Part shown: positions 52,522 to 61,421 of the stretch, in pieces
Layout of the letters: each line of letters starts with the position of its first letter
How positions within the stretch are numbered: the stretch's first letter is position 1
Assembly (NCBI RefSeq): GCF_024362205.1
Contig: NZ_CP101462.1
Span: forward strand, 1,268,501-1,332,500
Source of the DNA: Exiguobacterium aurantiacum
GTDB taxonomy: Bacteria > Bacillota > Bacilli > Exiguobacteriales > Exiguobacteriaceae
Reading direction: 5' to 3'
Length of the DNA stretch: 64,000 bases
The notes under the pieces: model-generated
What the model was told of the DNA's origin: nothing
The model's input: the letters and a program-made list of their open reading frames with translations, nothing else
Databases searched by the model: none
Made by a program: the position numbers and the translations under genes

Positions 52522-53264
52522 GACATATTGTGATCACGGGTGCGTCGAGCGGCTTTGGGGCCGCGCTGGCGCATTCTTTTTATGAGTCGGGTGCCAAGTT
52601 GACGTTGATCGCACGGAACGAGGAGCGGTTGCGCGAACTCGGACAGAAGTTATCGGCCGAGTGGATGGTGGCCGACGTCTGTACCGATTATGACACGCTC
52701 GTGGCAAAAGTCATACGTACATATGGAGCAATCGACGTTTGGGTGAACAATGCCGGGATTGGCGAGTTCGACCGGGTCGTCGATCAAACGACCGACGTCA
52801 TCGAGGAGACGATGCGCTTGAACGCCGTCGCGCCGATGATGCTCGCACGAGACTGCGCACGGCAGATGCGACGCGGCAGTACGATCATCAACGTCTGTTC
52901 ACAAGCAGCGAAAGTGCCGACACCAAAGTCGGCCGTTTATGCCGGTTCGAAGGCGGCGCTGCTCCAGTTCTCGAACGCGCTGCGATTGGAACTGAAGCCG
53001 GACGGGATCCACGTGTTGACCGTCAATCCGGGGCCGATCGCGACCCCGTTCTTTCTTCGGGCCGATAAGAGCGGACGTTACGAGGCGAGCGTCAAGTCAA
53101 TCATGCTAGATCCAGAACGTCTCGCGAAGCGTGTCGTCGCGGCGTGTGAGGCGTCGAAACGTGACGTGAACGCCCCGTGGTGGATGGAACTTGGCGCGAA
53201 ACTGTACGCAATGTGCCCAGTCATGTTCGAACGACTCGCAAAACGGGGATTTGACAAAAAGTAA
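52518..53264 (+). CDS. Short-chain dehydrogenase/reductase
   Basis: The 248-residue protein has ITGASSGFGAALAHSF, VWVNNAGIGEFDRVV and catalytic Tyr/Lys in SAVYAGSKAALLQFSN. ATG 52518 overlaps the MBL stop (ATGA) with GGAGG upstream. The promoter of the following ABC genes lies within its last codons. Substrate unknown. Confidence 0.86.
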   Translation: MRHIVITGASSGFGAALAHSFYESGAKLTLIARNEERLRELGQKLSAEWMVADVCTDYDTLVAKVIRTYGAIDVWVNNAGIGEFDRVVDQTTDVIEETMRLNAVAPMMLARDCARQMRRGSTIINVCSQAAKVPTPKSAVYAGSKAALLQFSNALRLELKPDGIHVLTVNPGPIATPFFLRADKSGRYEASVKSIMLDPERLAKRVVAACEASKRDVNAPWWMELGAKLYAMCPVMFERLAKRGFDKK

Positions 53265-53279
53265 ATGTGTAAATATAGA
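53251..53279 (+). promoter_or_regulatory. Promoter of the ynjB-like operon
   Basis: A perfect TTGACA (53251-53256) inside the SDR 3' end and TATAGA (53274-53279) are 17 bp apart. AAAGGGGGAG precedes the next start. Confidence 0.78.
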
Positions 53280-53296
53280 GAAAAAAAGGGGGAGAC

Positions 53297-54469
53297 ATGA
53301 TGCGCCGATTGAAACAATTTGGCTTGATGCTGTCACTCATCTTCCTCGCTGCCTGCGGGACGACCCGAGCCGAGATCGCACCGACATTCGAACAGGCGGC
53401 CGAGGAAGCGAAGCAATCGACGGTCAATTTTTATATGTGGGGAGGCGATGACGGCATCAATCGCTATATCGATGAGTATGTTGCGCCACGTCTGAAAGAG
53501 ACGTATGACCTGGACTTGAACCGCATCCCGATGGATACGGCCGAGTTCGTGCGTCAATTGTCACTCGACAAACGTGCGAACCGTGAAGCAGGAACGATTG
53601 ACCTGATGTGGATCAACGGGGACAATTTTCGTAACGCCGCCGAGGCGGAGTTGCTCCAAGGCGACCTGCTCGACAAAATTCCAAACGCCGCGCTATTGAA
53701 CGAGGAAGCCCAAGCGAACGATGCGGGCACCCCGACCAATGGACTCGAAGTCGCCTGGGGGAATGTGCAGTTCGTCTTGCACTACGATACGGACAAGGTG
53801 AAAAATCCGCCGACGACGTTTGACGAATTACATCGTTGGACCGAAGCGAACCCGGGCCGTTTCACGTATCCTGAAGTGACAGACTTCACGGGCAACGCGT
53901 TCGTGCGCCATCTGCTTTATGCCGAATATGGGGACACGGTCCGTGACGGTGAGATCCCAGACGCGTTTTGGGAAGAAGTTTCGACCTGGTCACCGAACCT
54001 TTGGAAACAAGGAACGACGTATCCGAAGTCACTCGCCCAACTCGACCAGCTGTACGCCTCGGGTGAGGTCTGGATGACGATGGGCTTCAATGAACGCCGA
54101 GCCGAGGCCGAGCGCAACGCCGGGGTATTTCCGGACGGGACGCGTGCCCTCACGCTCGAACACTCGATCGCATCGACGCATTTTCTCGCCGTGCCGTTCA
54201 ATGCGGAAAATCCGAACGGGGCGCTCGTTGTCATCAACGAGTTGCTCTCCCCTGAAGCCCAGCTCGCCAAACAAGACGCGACGTATTGGGGGGACGGGAC
54301 ATCGCTCGACTTGACGAAGCTCGATGCGGCCGACCGTGACGCATTCTTGAAGCTAGATGATGGGGTGACCTATCCTGACCCGGAACGGCTCGCCGAACGT
54401 TCGCTTCCCGACTATGGGCCGACCGTGATTGATGCGATTCGTGAGGAGTGGGATCGTGTCGCGAAGTAG
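53297..54469 (+). CDS. ABC transporter substrate-binding lipoprotein (YnjB-like)
   Basis: The 390-residue protein has a lipoprotein signal (MLSLIFLAACGTT, Cys about residue 20) and an extracellular solute-binding fold with VNFYMWGGDDGINRYIDEYV and IDLMWINGDNFRNA, and TGNAFVRHLLY, which agree with the YnjB class (COG4134). Ligand unknown. It starts the six-gene run and overlaps the first permease gene by 14 nt. Confidence 0.82.
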   Translation: MMRRLKQFGLMLSLIFLAACGTTRAEIAPTFEQAAEEAKQSTVNFYMWGGDDGINRYIDEYVAPRLKETYDLDLNRIPMDTAEFVRQLSLDKRANREAGTIDLMWINGDNFRNAAEAELLQGDLLDKIPNAALLNEEAQANDAGTPTNGLEVAWGNVQFVLHYDTDKVKNPPTTFDELHRWTEANPGRFTYPEVTDFTGNAFVRHLLYAEYGDTVRDGEIPDAFWEEVSTWSPNLWKQGTTYPKSLAQLDQLYASGEVWMTMGFNERRAEAERNAGVFPDGTRALTLEHSIASTHFLAVPFNAENPNGALVVINELLSPEAQLAKQDATYWGDGTSLDLTKLDAADRDAFLKLDDGVTYPDPERLAERSLPDYGPTVIDAIREEWDRVAK

Positions 54470-55229
54470 TCTATGGCTTAGTTTGTTCGTTCTAACATTG
54501 CCATTCACCGGTGTCGCCTTCCTGCTCTACGAGACCATCGGCTTTGACTGGTCTCAATTGAATGAAGCAGCGTGGCGCGCCAGTATCGCTGTGACACTTT
54601 ACGTCACGCTCACATCGACGTTCCTCTCACTTGTGATTGGGACGTGGCTCGCCCGAACGGTCTATATGAGGCGTTCGATGTGGCTGGCATCGCTCCTCAA
54701 ATGGCCGATGTTCGTTCCGCACGTTGCGGCAGCCTATTTGTTTTATCTATTGTTCTCGGGCGGCTTTCCGGTATATGGCCTCATTGAGGCGAATGAACGC
54801 CATCATCTCGTCGTCATCTTGACGTACGTCTGGAAAGAAGTACCGTTCGTCTTTTTGATGGTGGTCGGCACATACGGCCAACTGAATCCAGGGTACTTGG
54901 ATATGGCCAAGACGCTCCAGCTCAATCCGCTCGAACAGTTCAGAGTGGCCGAATGGCCATTTCTCGTCAAACCGCTCCTCGACTCGTTCTGGGTGCTCGT
55001 GGCGTTCATGTCGTTCGCCTATGAAGTGCCGGCCTTGTTGGGCGTCACCTACCCTGAGCTGCTCGGGGTACTCGCCTACGAGCGCTTGACGACTGGTCTG
55101 TTTTTAAATGCGTTCGAGTCATATGCGGTCGCGCTCGCTTGGACATTGTTCATCTTCAGCGGCGTCATCACATCCTACGCCTTGACGGCCAAACGACGGC
55201 GGCGCATCGAACGGGGGGTGAGACGATGA
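54456..55229 (+). CDS. ABC transporter permease, first half (YnjC N-half-like)
   Basis: The 257-residue protein has six hydrophobic segments and a permease EAA-type loop (GYLDMAKTLQLNPLEQFRVA). In E. coli YnjC is one fused double permease; here the two halves are separate genes. GTG 54456 follows GGAG by 7 nt. It overlaps the next gene by 4 nt. Confidence 0.82.
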   Translation: MSRSSLWLSLFVLTLPFTGVAFLLYETIGFDWSQLNEAAWRASIAVTLYVTLTSTFLSLVIGTWLARTVYMRRSMWLASLLKWPMFVPHVAAAYLFYLLFSGGFPVYGLIEANERHHLVVILTYVWKEVPFVFLMVVGTYGQLNPGYLDMAKTLQLNPLEQFRVAEWPFLVKPLLDSFWVLVAFMSFAYEVPALLGVTYPELLGVLAYERLTTGLFLNAFESYAVALAWTLFIFSGVITSYALTAKRRRRIERGVRR

Positions 55230-55927
55230 GTCGGCTTCTCGTCGCTTGTTTCGTCGTCTTTCCGTTCATCGGGTTGTTTTTGACGTTCCCGACGTCACTC
55301 ATGTGGGACGAGGCGATTTTAAATACGGTCTCCTACGTGGTCGTAGTGGCGCTCGTCAACGTCTGGCTTGGCATCGGGACGGCCTGGTGGCTCTTGTTCA
55401 CCGAGTCGAGGTGGAAGTCGTGGGTCGAGTGGCTCACGTTCCTCCCGTTGTTTATCCCCGTCCTGGCGAGCATGTTCGGCATGTATATCGTCCTCGCCCA
55501 AATCGGGCTCATCGGGACGTACACGGGGGTCGGGCTCGTCCTGCTCGTCACGACGTTACCGTATTCGATTCGCTTGGCATACAACGCCATGTACGTAATC
55601 GGGAGACCGCTCCTCGAGCAGACATTGACGCTCGCGCCGCTCACTCGGATCGGGTTCGTCCTGTTTCCACTCATGAAAGAGTCGGTCCGAACGATCGTCT
55701 TGTTCTCGACCGTCATCGTATTGAGCCAATTTGTGCTCGTCCAATTGATTGGGGCCGGACTCGTCCCGACGGTCACGACGCGGCTCTATCAGGCCTACGC
55801 AGGCAATGACGTCTCACTGGCGTTACAAAACACATGGGTGCTCGTCTCGTTGCCGGTCCTATTTTATATCGGGCTCTGGGCAATGTTCAGCATCTGGATT
55901 AGATTGGTGAAGGGGCGTTTGCAATGA
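55226..55927 (+). CDS. ABC transporter permease, second half
   Basis: The 233-residue protein has six hydrophobic segments (including LVACFVVFPFIGLFLTFP and LFIPVLASMFGMYIVLA) and a coupling loop with RPLLEQTLTLAPLTRIGFVL. It should form the membrane channel with the previous gene product. GGGGGG lies upstream of ATG 55226; overlaps the ATPase by 4 nt. Confidence 0.82.
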   Translation: MSRLLVACFVVFPFIGLFLTFPTSLMWDEAILNTVSYVVVVALVNVWLGIGTAWWLLFTESRWKSWVEWLTFLPLFIPVLASMFGMYIVLAQIGLIGTYTGVGLVLLVTTLPYSIRLAYNAMYVIGRPLLEQTLTLAPLTRIGFVLFPLMKESVRTIVLFSTVIVLSQFVLVQLIGAGLVPTVTTRLYQAYAGNDVSLALQNTWVLVSLPVLFYIGLWAMFSIWIRLVKGRLQ

Positions 55928-56811
55928 GCTTGGTATTGTCAGGAATACGAAAACGTTTTAAAGACCGTGATGTGTTACGCGGCATCGATCTCGCCATCCC
56001 GAACGGGGAAATCCATGCCCTCGTCGGTGTGAGTGGGTCAGGGAAGTCGACACTGCTCCGTATCGTCGCAGGTCTTGAGACGCTTGATGCCGGTACGGTG
56101 ACGTGGGAGGAGATGCCGCTCGATGGGGTGCCGCCGCATTTGCGCCGGGTTACGATGTTGTCTCAATCCCCGCTCTTGTTCCCGCATCTGACTGTCGGGG
56201 AGAACGTGACGCTCGCCACCCCGAACCGGTCACGGGAAGAAGCGGAAGCGTGGCTCGCCCGGGTCAAGCTTCCCGGCCGCTATGACGCTGAAATTCATGA
56301 ACTGTCTGGAGGAGAACAGCAACGCGCAAGCTTCGCCCGGGCGCTCGCGGCCGCGCCTCGGCTTATTCTACTCGATGAGCCGTTCACGAACCTCGACCCC
56401 GGTCTCAAGTCTGAGTTGCAACGGCTGATTCGTGACCTCGTCCGTGAACTTGAGTTGACGGCGCTCCTTGTGACCCACGACCGTGAAGAAGCGATGCTCG
56501 TCGCCGACCGAGTGACATTGCTTGAGACGGGCCACGTTCGGGCAACCGGTACGCCGGGACGTTTATCCGAGACGGAGTCGACGTTCGGAGACTTTGTCGA
56601 ATTGGGCGGTGCGTTGCTTCCATCGACCGATATCGCCGTGTCGACAGAGCCGACGTCCGATCCCATTGTTCTCGTCCGGCCGTTCATTCGTTTCGGGCAT
56701 CATTTTGGCGAGTATCGACGCCCGACCGGAGAATATGTCATCTTGCCGCGGAGCGAATCGTTCAAAGTCGGTGAGACGTATTATTTGCGACAGAAACAAG
56801 GAGGAATTTGA
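55924..56811 (+). CDS. ABC transporter ATP-binding protein (YnjD-like)
   Basis: The 295-residue ATPase has Walker A GVSGSGKSTLLRIVAGL, Q-loop MLSQSPLLFPHLTVG, signature LSGGEQQRASFARAL, Walker B LILLDEPFTNLDPG and H-loop LVTHDREEAML. Beyond about residue 215 there is a short C-terminal regulatory-type domain. It energises the two permeases before it. Its stop overlaps the next start. Confidence 0.88.
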   Translation: MSLVLSGIRKRFKDRDVLRGIDLAIPNGEIHALVGVSGSGKSTLLRIVAGLETLDAGTVTWEEMPLDGVPPHLRRVTMLSQSPLLFPHLTVGENVTLATPNRSREEAEAWLARVKLPGRYDAEIHELSGGEQQRASFARALAAAPRLILLDEPFTNLDPGLKSELQRLIRDLVRELELTALLVTHDREEAMLVADRVTLLETGHVRATGTPGRLSETESTFGDFVELGGALLPSTDIAVSTEPTSDPIVLVRPFIRFGHHFGEYRRPTGEYVILPRSESFKVGETYYLRQKQGGI

Positions 56812-57392
56812 TGTTAGACACATATGGTAGCCGCTTCGTCCGTCCCGTCATCGAGCGCGGGGCCGATCGGCTTTTGAAATGGAACTTTACCCCGAACGAG
56901 GTGACGATTCTGGGGGGCATCATCGGCGTGTCGGTCGGGGTGTTCATTTATAACGATATGTTGTGGACGGCCGTGTTGCTGTTATGGGTGTCGGGTCTGT
57001 TCGACGTCCTTGATGGGACGATGGCCCGGCGCACCCAAAAGACGGGGTTCGGTACGGTACTTGACCTCGTCTTCGATCGCATCGTCGAGATTGCCGTCGT
57101 CATCGCACTCGCTTTACGCCATCCGGAACATATGCCAATCTTTCTTCTCTTGCTCGGATCGTTCGTCGTGGCGATGACGTTGTTCCTCGCCGTCGGGGCG
57201 AGCAGCTCACGCCGTTCAGAGAAATCATTTTATTATCAGCCCGGCATCTTGGAGCGGACAGAATGTTTCATCTTGTTCACGCTCATGATTCTTTTCCCGA
57301 CGTGGATCGGTGTCATCGCGACGATTTTCCTCGTCCTTGAAGTGTTCACGATTCTTCAACGTTTGTTTGAAGCGAGGCGGATTCTAAGATGA
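56811..57392 (+). CDS. CDP-alcohol phosphatidyltransferase family protein (YnjF-like)
   Basis: The 193-residue membrane protein has the catalytic pattern with four Asp in DVLDGTMARRTQKTGFGTVL and DLVFDR. It should transfer a phosphatidyl group from CDP-diacylglycerol to an alcohol. The acceptor is unknown. E. coli YnjF, of the same family, lies with ynjBCD. GGAGG precedes ATG 56811. Confidence 0.86.
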   Translation: MLDTYGSRFVRPVIERGADRLLKWNFTPNEVTILGGIIGVSVGVFIYNDMLWTAVLLLWVSGLFDVLDGTMARRTQKTGFGTVLDLVFDRIVEIAVVIALALRHPEHMPIFLLLLGSFVVAMTLFLAVGASSSRRSEKSFYYQPGILERTECFILFTLMILFPTWIGVIATIFLVLEVFTILQRLFEARRILR

Positions 57393-58321
57393 AGCCGCGC
57401 CTTGTCTTGGTAGGGCTCGGCCATGGGCAACTTGAGATTCTCGAACATCTCGATGCGCTTAACGAAAACTACGAAGTGTCGTATATCGGTGGACGAGAGG
57501 CGATTTATACGGGTGCGTTTCCTCAAGTGATCGCTGGCGAGATGGAATCGGCGACGACGCGGTTGCGTCGTGACGTCTCTCCCGTCGCCGAGCGCCTGAT
57601 CGGTCTCGATCCGGATGCGCGCCTCGTCGAAACCGATCGCGGCCACGTCGCATATGACATCCTCGTGCTCGCGACCGGTGCGAAGAGTCGTGGAATCGGG
57701 AACCGGTTAAAACCGATGACGACAAACATGTTGGACGAGATTTTACAGAGTGACGCAATCACGATCGTCGGCGGGGGCAAAGCCGGAGTCGAACTCGCCT
57801 TCGCTTGCATCAGACAGAAGCAACGCGTGACGCTCTATGCTCGTGACATCTTACCCGAGCTTCCCCGTCATGTCGGGCGACAGATGGCGCGCCGCCTCGT
57901 CCACAGCGGCGTGACGCTCATTCTGACGTCATTCCAACCAGGGACTAAGACGGAGGGACTCGTCTTGGACGCGACCGGTGTCGTTCCTGATGATTTTTGG
58001 TCTGCGGCCGGACTTGCGGCCGCTGGGGCGTTCATTGACACGGAAGACGATTTGCGACACCCCGTCTACCGCGAGATTTATATCACTGGGGATATGGCGG
58101 CTCGACTGAATGGTGGTGTTGATGCCGTCCGTTCGGGCCGTCACGTCGCTCGTCAACTGCTCGGTACACCACGGCCGTTCAAGTCACGGACGTCGCTCAA
58201 TATCTTGTTGACGACACCAGGGCGGGCGCTCTTGACGTTCGGGAAGCTGACGTGGCACGGGCGATTGCCATATCGGTTGAAACGGACAATCGACCGGCGC
58301 TACGTCGAACGATTTAGATGA
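57389..58321 (+). CDS. FAD/NAD(P)-dependent oxidoreductase, NDH-2-like
   Basis: The 310-residue flavoprotein has an FAD motif LVLVGLGHGQLEILEHL, YDILVLATGAKSRGI, a second dinucleotide motif ITIVGGGKAGVELAFAC and the FAD contact IYITGDMAARLNGG. It is shorter than NDH-2 and has no membrane helix. Related to the Ndh-like domain found fused to selenide water dikinases. Partner and substrate unknown. Last gene of the ynj-like run. Confidence 0.82.
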   Translation: MKPRLVLVGLGHGQLEILEHLDALNENYEVSYIGGREAIYTGAFPQVIAGEMESATTRLRRDVSPVAERLIGLDPDARLVETDRGHVAYDILVLATGAKSRGIGNRLKPMTTNMLDEILQSDAITIVGGGKAGVELAFACIRQKQRVTLYARDILPELPRHVGRQMARRLVHSGVTLILTSFQPGTKTEGLVLDATGVVPDDFWSAAGLAAAGAFIDTEDDLRHPVYREIYITGDMAARLNGGVDAVRSGRHVARQLLGTPRPFKSRTSLNILLTTPGRALLTFGKLTWHGRLPYRLKRTIDRRYVERFR

Positions 58322-58328
58322 AGGAACG

Positions 58329-58359
58329 AAAAAAGACGACCATGACGGTCGTCTTTTTT
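58329..58359. terminator. Bidirectional terminator after the ynj-like operon
   Basis: GACGACC / GGTCGTC (58335-58341 and 58347-58353) with A6 before and T6 after; serves the thioredoxin-like gene too. Confidence 0.9.
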
Positions 58360-58672
58360 AGGCATTCAACGTATCGAGGAAAGAGCGGATTTGCATTTCC
58401 GTCTTGGCGTTCGCCGAGTGAAGATGTTCTTGTTTGACACCTTCCTGATAGAAGAGGAGCGAGGGGATGCCTCGGACTTCTTGCGCGTCTGACAGGTCAG
58501 GCAACTCATCGCGGTCGACGACGTACCAGTTGAACTGCGGGTAGTCTTTGACGAGTTCGTCGACGTACATATCGAGGCGACGGCAGTCGGGGCACCATGA
58601 TGTCGTGAAGACGACCATGCCTTTATCTTGGATGGCCTCTTGGAATTGTTGATCGGATTGAATCGGTTTCAT
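58358..58672 (-). CDS. Thioredoxin-family protein (YtpP-like)
   Basis: The 104-residue thioredoxin-fold protein has the active site WCPDC in FTTSWCPDCRRLDMYVDEL and the cis-Pro in VRGIPSLLFYQEG. It likely reduces disulfides; the CPDC site differs from the CGPC of TrxA. Start is led by GAGAG in AAGGGAGAG. Confidence 0.88.
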   Translation of the reverse strand: MKPIQSDQQFQEAIQDKGMVVFTTSWCPDCRRLDMYVDELVKDYPQFNWYVVDRDELPDLSDAQEVRGIPSLLFYQEGVKQEHLHSANAKTEMQIRSFLDTLNA

Positions 58673-58801
58673 AAAAAATCTCTCCCTTCATAATATATTG
58701 TCTGTGTATTCGTGATAGGCGTCAACCGATTGGCATTCTCGGTCGCAACTGAATATGTGATACACTAATAAAAATAGAACCGCAAGGGATAGGTGATGGT
58801 T

Positions 58802-59341
58802 ATGGCGTTACGTCATGCACTTCTCGGGTTGTTGACTCATCAACCTGCTACCGGCTATGCCTTGAACGCGACGTTCAAAGCGCAAATGATTCACTTTTGG
58901 CACGCCCATCATACACAGATTTATCGCGAACTGTTAAAGATGGAAGACGAAGCACTCGTCTCCTCTGAGCACGTCGCCCAACATGACTTACCGGATAAAA
59001 AGATTTATTCAATCACCGAGGCGGGACGTCAAGAGTTGATTGATTGGCTGCGGCAACCGACCTCGTACCAACCGAAGATGAAAGATGAGAACTTGCTCCG
59101 GGTCAGCCTGTTGCAATTGCTCCCGCTCGACGAGGCGATTCGCTACGTCGAAGAGACGAAAGCGCATCATGAACAAGTCGCTCACCAGATTCGGGCGTTT
59201 CAAGCGGCCCACCAGTCCGAGGCCGACACGCTCGGTTATTTACTGACGAGCGAGTACGCGATCCGGATGATGGAAAATTACGCCGGTTGGGCCGATTGGG
59301 CCATCGAACAGATGAAACAACGAGACACCAATGCGACCTGA
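58802..59341 (+). CDS. PadR-family transcriptional regulator
   Basis: The 179-residue protein has a winged-helix domain (ALRHALLGLLTHQPATGYAL, then KKIYSITEAGRQELIDWL) and a C-terminal helical dimerisation domain (about 95-175). The target and ligand are unknown; the genes around it are not obviously regulated by it. ATG 58802 follows AGGTG; a GTG 9 nt earlier is less likely. Confidence 0.88.
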   Translation: MALRHALLGLLTHQPATGYALNATFKAQMIHFWHAHHTQIYRELLKMEDEALVSSEHVAQHDLPDKKIYSITEAGRQELIDWLRQPTSYQPKMKDENLLRVSLLQLLPLDEAIRYVEETKAHHEQVAHQIRAFQAAHQSEADTLGYLLTSEYAIRMMENYAGWADWAIEQMKQRDTNAT

Positions 59342-59361
59342 CGATCAGGTCGCATGTTTTG
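59331..59361 (+). terminator. Terminator after the PadR gene
   Basis: A perfect 11-bp stem ATGCGACCTGA / TCAGGTCGCAT overlaps the PadR stop and is followed by GTTTT. The T-tract is short. Confidence 0.7.
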
Positions 59362-60175
59362 TGTACGGATGGATCGGCAGCCGGGCCAATAGGTCATCGA
59401 GTTGATCTGGGTCGACGGCGTATTGATTGGCTTCAATCAAGTCATTCAATTGATCGACCGAGGATGCCCCGGGCAAGACGACGGCACACGTCCGTTTCGC
59501 GGCGGCAAGGGCGTACGCTTGAATCGGCTCTGGGATTGTCGGCAACAACTCACGCAACTCCGATGCAGACCACGCCTCGAAACCTTTGTCCGCCAAACGC
59601 TCGGACCATTCAGTGGTCAACAGGCCTTTGGCGAGCGGACCGCGTCCGACGATCGGGATGTCGAGGTCGAGCGATTCGATTCGGCGGTCGAGCAGTGAGT
59701 ATGGCGTCATCAAGACGTCGAGTTCACCGTGCTCGAGCCAATAGCGGATGACGTTCGGACGAATCGAGGACAGGCCGATTTGTCGGATGACCCCGGCTTG
59801 TTTTTGGTGACGCATGAAGGCGATCGTCTCATCGAGGTCGTCCTCGAGCGTGCCGCCATGGACGTAATACAAATCCAAATAATCGGTCTGGAGACGCTCG
59901 AGCGAATCAGCGAGCGCCTGCTCCAAATATGCGGCGCTCGGGTCCCAGCGCATCCCTTCCTCGGTCCGCACATTCCCGCCTTTGCTCGTCAAGAATAGAT
60001 CGTCCCGGCGTCCGGCGAACGTTGAACCGACAAGACGTTCCACCTCGAAGTGATCGTAGACGTCGGCCGTATCGAAATGCCGAATCCCGGCTTCGTAAGC
60101 GGCCTCTAGAATCCGACGACCTTCCGCTTCCCCGTGCTTTAAAATCGACATCGTTCCTAACCCTAACTCTGCCAT
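59345..60175 (-). CDS. Aldo/keto reductase
   Basis: The 276-residue protein starts MAELGLGTMSI, with GIRHFDTADVYDHFEVERL (catalytic Asp and Tyr), catalytic Lys in DLFLTSKGGNVR and the His region YLDLYYVHGG. It uses NADPH to reduce a carbonyl. Substrate unknown. AAGGAGG precedes ATG 60175. Confidence 0.87.
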   Translation of the reverse strand: MAELGLGTMSILKHGEAEGRRILEAAYEAGIRHFDTADVYDHFEVERLVGSTFAGRRDDLFLTSKGGNVRTEEGMRWDPSAAYLEQALADSLERLQTDYLDLYYVHGGTLEDDLDETIAFMRHQKQAGVIRQIGLSSIRPNVIRYWLEHGELDVLMTPYSLLDRRIESLDLDIPIVGRGPLAKGLLTTEWSERLADKGFEAWSASELRELLPTIPEPIQAYALAAAKRTCAVVLPGASSVDQLNDLIEANQYAVDPDQLDDLLARLPIHPYTKHAT

Positions 60176-60251
60176 TGATAATTCCTCCTTGTTCCGTCTG
60201 ACGATATGAATCATAATCACAGTATATAGGAAAAGTGAGGGGTACATACAA

Positions 60252-60782
60252 ATGGAAGAGAAAACGATTGAACGGGAAGTCATTTACGAAGGAAAGATCT
60301 TTAACGTCGAGAAACACGTCGTGTCGCTCCCGAACGGTGGCACCTCGGTCCGCGAACTCGTCTACCATAACGGTGCCGTCGCCGTACTCGTCGTTGATGA
60401 AGACGATCGCATCGTCCTCGTCGAGCAGTACCGGAAAGCGTTCGAATCGATGTCACTCGAGATTCCGGCCGGGAAATTGGAAGTCGGTGAGGAGCCGCTC
60501 ACGAGCGCGAAACGCGAACTCGAAGAAGAGACGGGCTATACGGCCGAGACGCTCGAAAAAATCTTCTCATTTTATGGGGCACCTGGTTTTTGTAGCGAAC
60601 GGGTCGATGTCTATGTCGCCCACGGCTTGACTTCGGGCGCGATGAACCTCGATGAGGATGAATTTTTACAGGTCCAGCGCTTCACGTTCGATGAGGCGGT
60701 CGCGTTACTCGCGAGCGGACGGATCACCGACGCAAAGACGATTATGGCGATTCAATGGTGGCAATTGTCTAAATTGAAATGA
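60252..60782 (+). CDS. nudF: ADP-ribose pyrophosphatase (Nudix hydrolase)
   Basis: The 176-residue protein has the Nudix box GKLEVGEEPLTSAKRELEEE followed by TGY, and IVLVEQYRKAFESMSLEIPA, the ADP-ribose type. It hydrolyses ADP-ribose to AMP and ribose 5-phosphate. GAGGGG lies upstream. Its stop codon lies inside a long inverted repeat shared with the fur promoter region. Confidence 0.9.
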   Translation: MEEKTIEREVIYEGKIFNVEKHVVSLPNGGTSVRELVYHNGAVAVLVVDEDDRIVLVEQYRKAFESMSLEIPAGKLEVGEEPLTSAKRELEEETGYTAETLEKIFSFYGAPGFCSERVDVYVAHGLTSGAMNLDEDEFLQVQRFTFDEAVALLASGRITDAKTIMAIQWWQLSKLK

Positions 60783-60833
60783 TTCTAAACTGGAGTGACA
60801 TATGTTACACTTACATAGGAATCATTTTAATTT
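60771..60833 (+). repeat. 15-bp inverted repeat over the nudF stop and before fur
   Basis: AAATTGAAATGATTC (60771-60785) and GAATCATTTTAATTT (60819-60833) are complementary at 14 of 15 positions and 33 bp apart. The right arm touches the fur -35 box. The sequence between has GTGACATATGTTACAC, itself nearly symmetric. It may be a terminator of nudF, an operator, or both. Confidence 0.75.
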
Positions 60834-60860
60834 GAAAAACCGGATGAACTTCGGTATGAT
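60832..60860 (+). promoter_or_regulatory. Sigma-A promoter of fur
   Basis: TTGAAA (60832-60837) and TATGAT (60855-60860) are exactly 17 bp apart, 34 bp before the fur start. Confidence 0.75.
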
Positions 60861-60894
60861 TTGAATAGTGAATTATGCAAAGAGGGGGCGCCTT

Positions 60895-61374
60895 ATGGAA
60901 ACGCGAATTGAACGGATCAAACAGCAATTGAGCGCCAAAGGATATAAATTGACACCGCAACGAGAATCGACGGTCCGGATTCTACTTGAGAATGAGACCG
61001 ATCATTTAAGTGCGGAAAACGTGTTCATGCTCGTCAAAAGCATCGCACCGGAAATCGGGCTCGCGACGGTTTACCGGACGCTCGAGCTATTGACCGAGCT
61101 AGGTGTCGTCGACAAAGTCAACTTCGGTGATGGCGTCGCCCGCTTCGACCTTAGACCGGAAGGCGCGAACCATTCGCACCATCATCTCGTCTGTGTCGAG
61201 TGCGGTTCGGTCGAGGAGATTATGGAAGACCTGCTCGTCGACGTCGAGAAAAAAGTCGAAAGCAAATACGAATTTTTAATCAAAGACCATCGCTTGACGT
61301 TTCACGGCATCTGTAAAGTCTGCCAAGCCAAAGGCGTCACGCTCGAGGGTCATAAAGCAGTCATCAACGGATAA
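60895..61374 (+). CDS. fur: Fur-family metal-dependent repressor
   Basis: The 159-residue protein has the winged helix (YKLTPQRESTVRILLE and GLATVYRTLELLTELGVV), the metal site HSHHHLVCVECGSVEEI and the second Cys pair in CKVCQAKG. Features fit Fur rather than PerR or Zur, and nudF-fur neighbourhood fits Bacillus. ATG 60895 follows GGGGG. It uses iron to repress iron uptake genes. Confidence 0.88.
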   Translation: METRIERIKQQLSAKGYKLTPQRESTVRILLENETDHLSAENVFMLVKSIAPEIGLATVYRTLELLTELGVVDKVNFGDGVARFDLRPEGANHSHHHLVCVECGSVEEIMEDLLVDVEKKVESKYEFLIKDHRLTFHGICKVCQAKGVTLEGHKAVING

Positions 61375-61377
61375 ACG

Positions 61378-61413
61378 AAGACAGGCAGCCTCTTAAGGGG
61401 CTGCCTGTCTTTT
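61378..61413 (+). terminator. Terminator after fur
   Basis: AAGACAGGCAGCC pairs with GGCTGCCTGTCTT (13 bp), followed by a short TT. Confidence 0.82.
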
Positions 61414-61421
61414 GTATGTCG

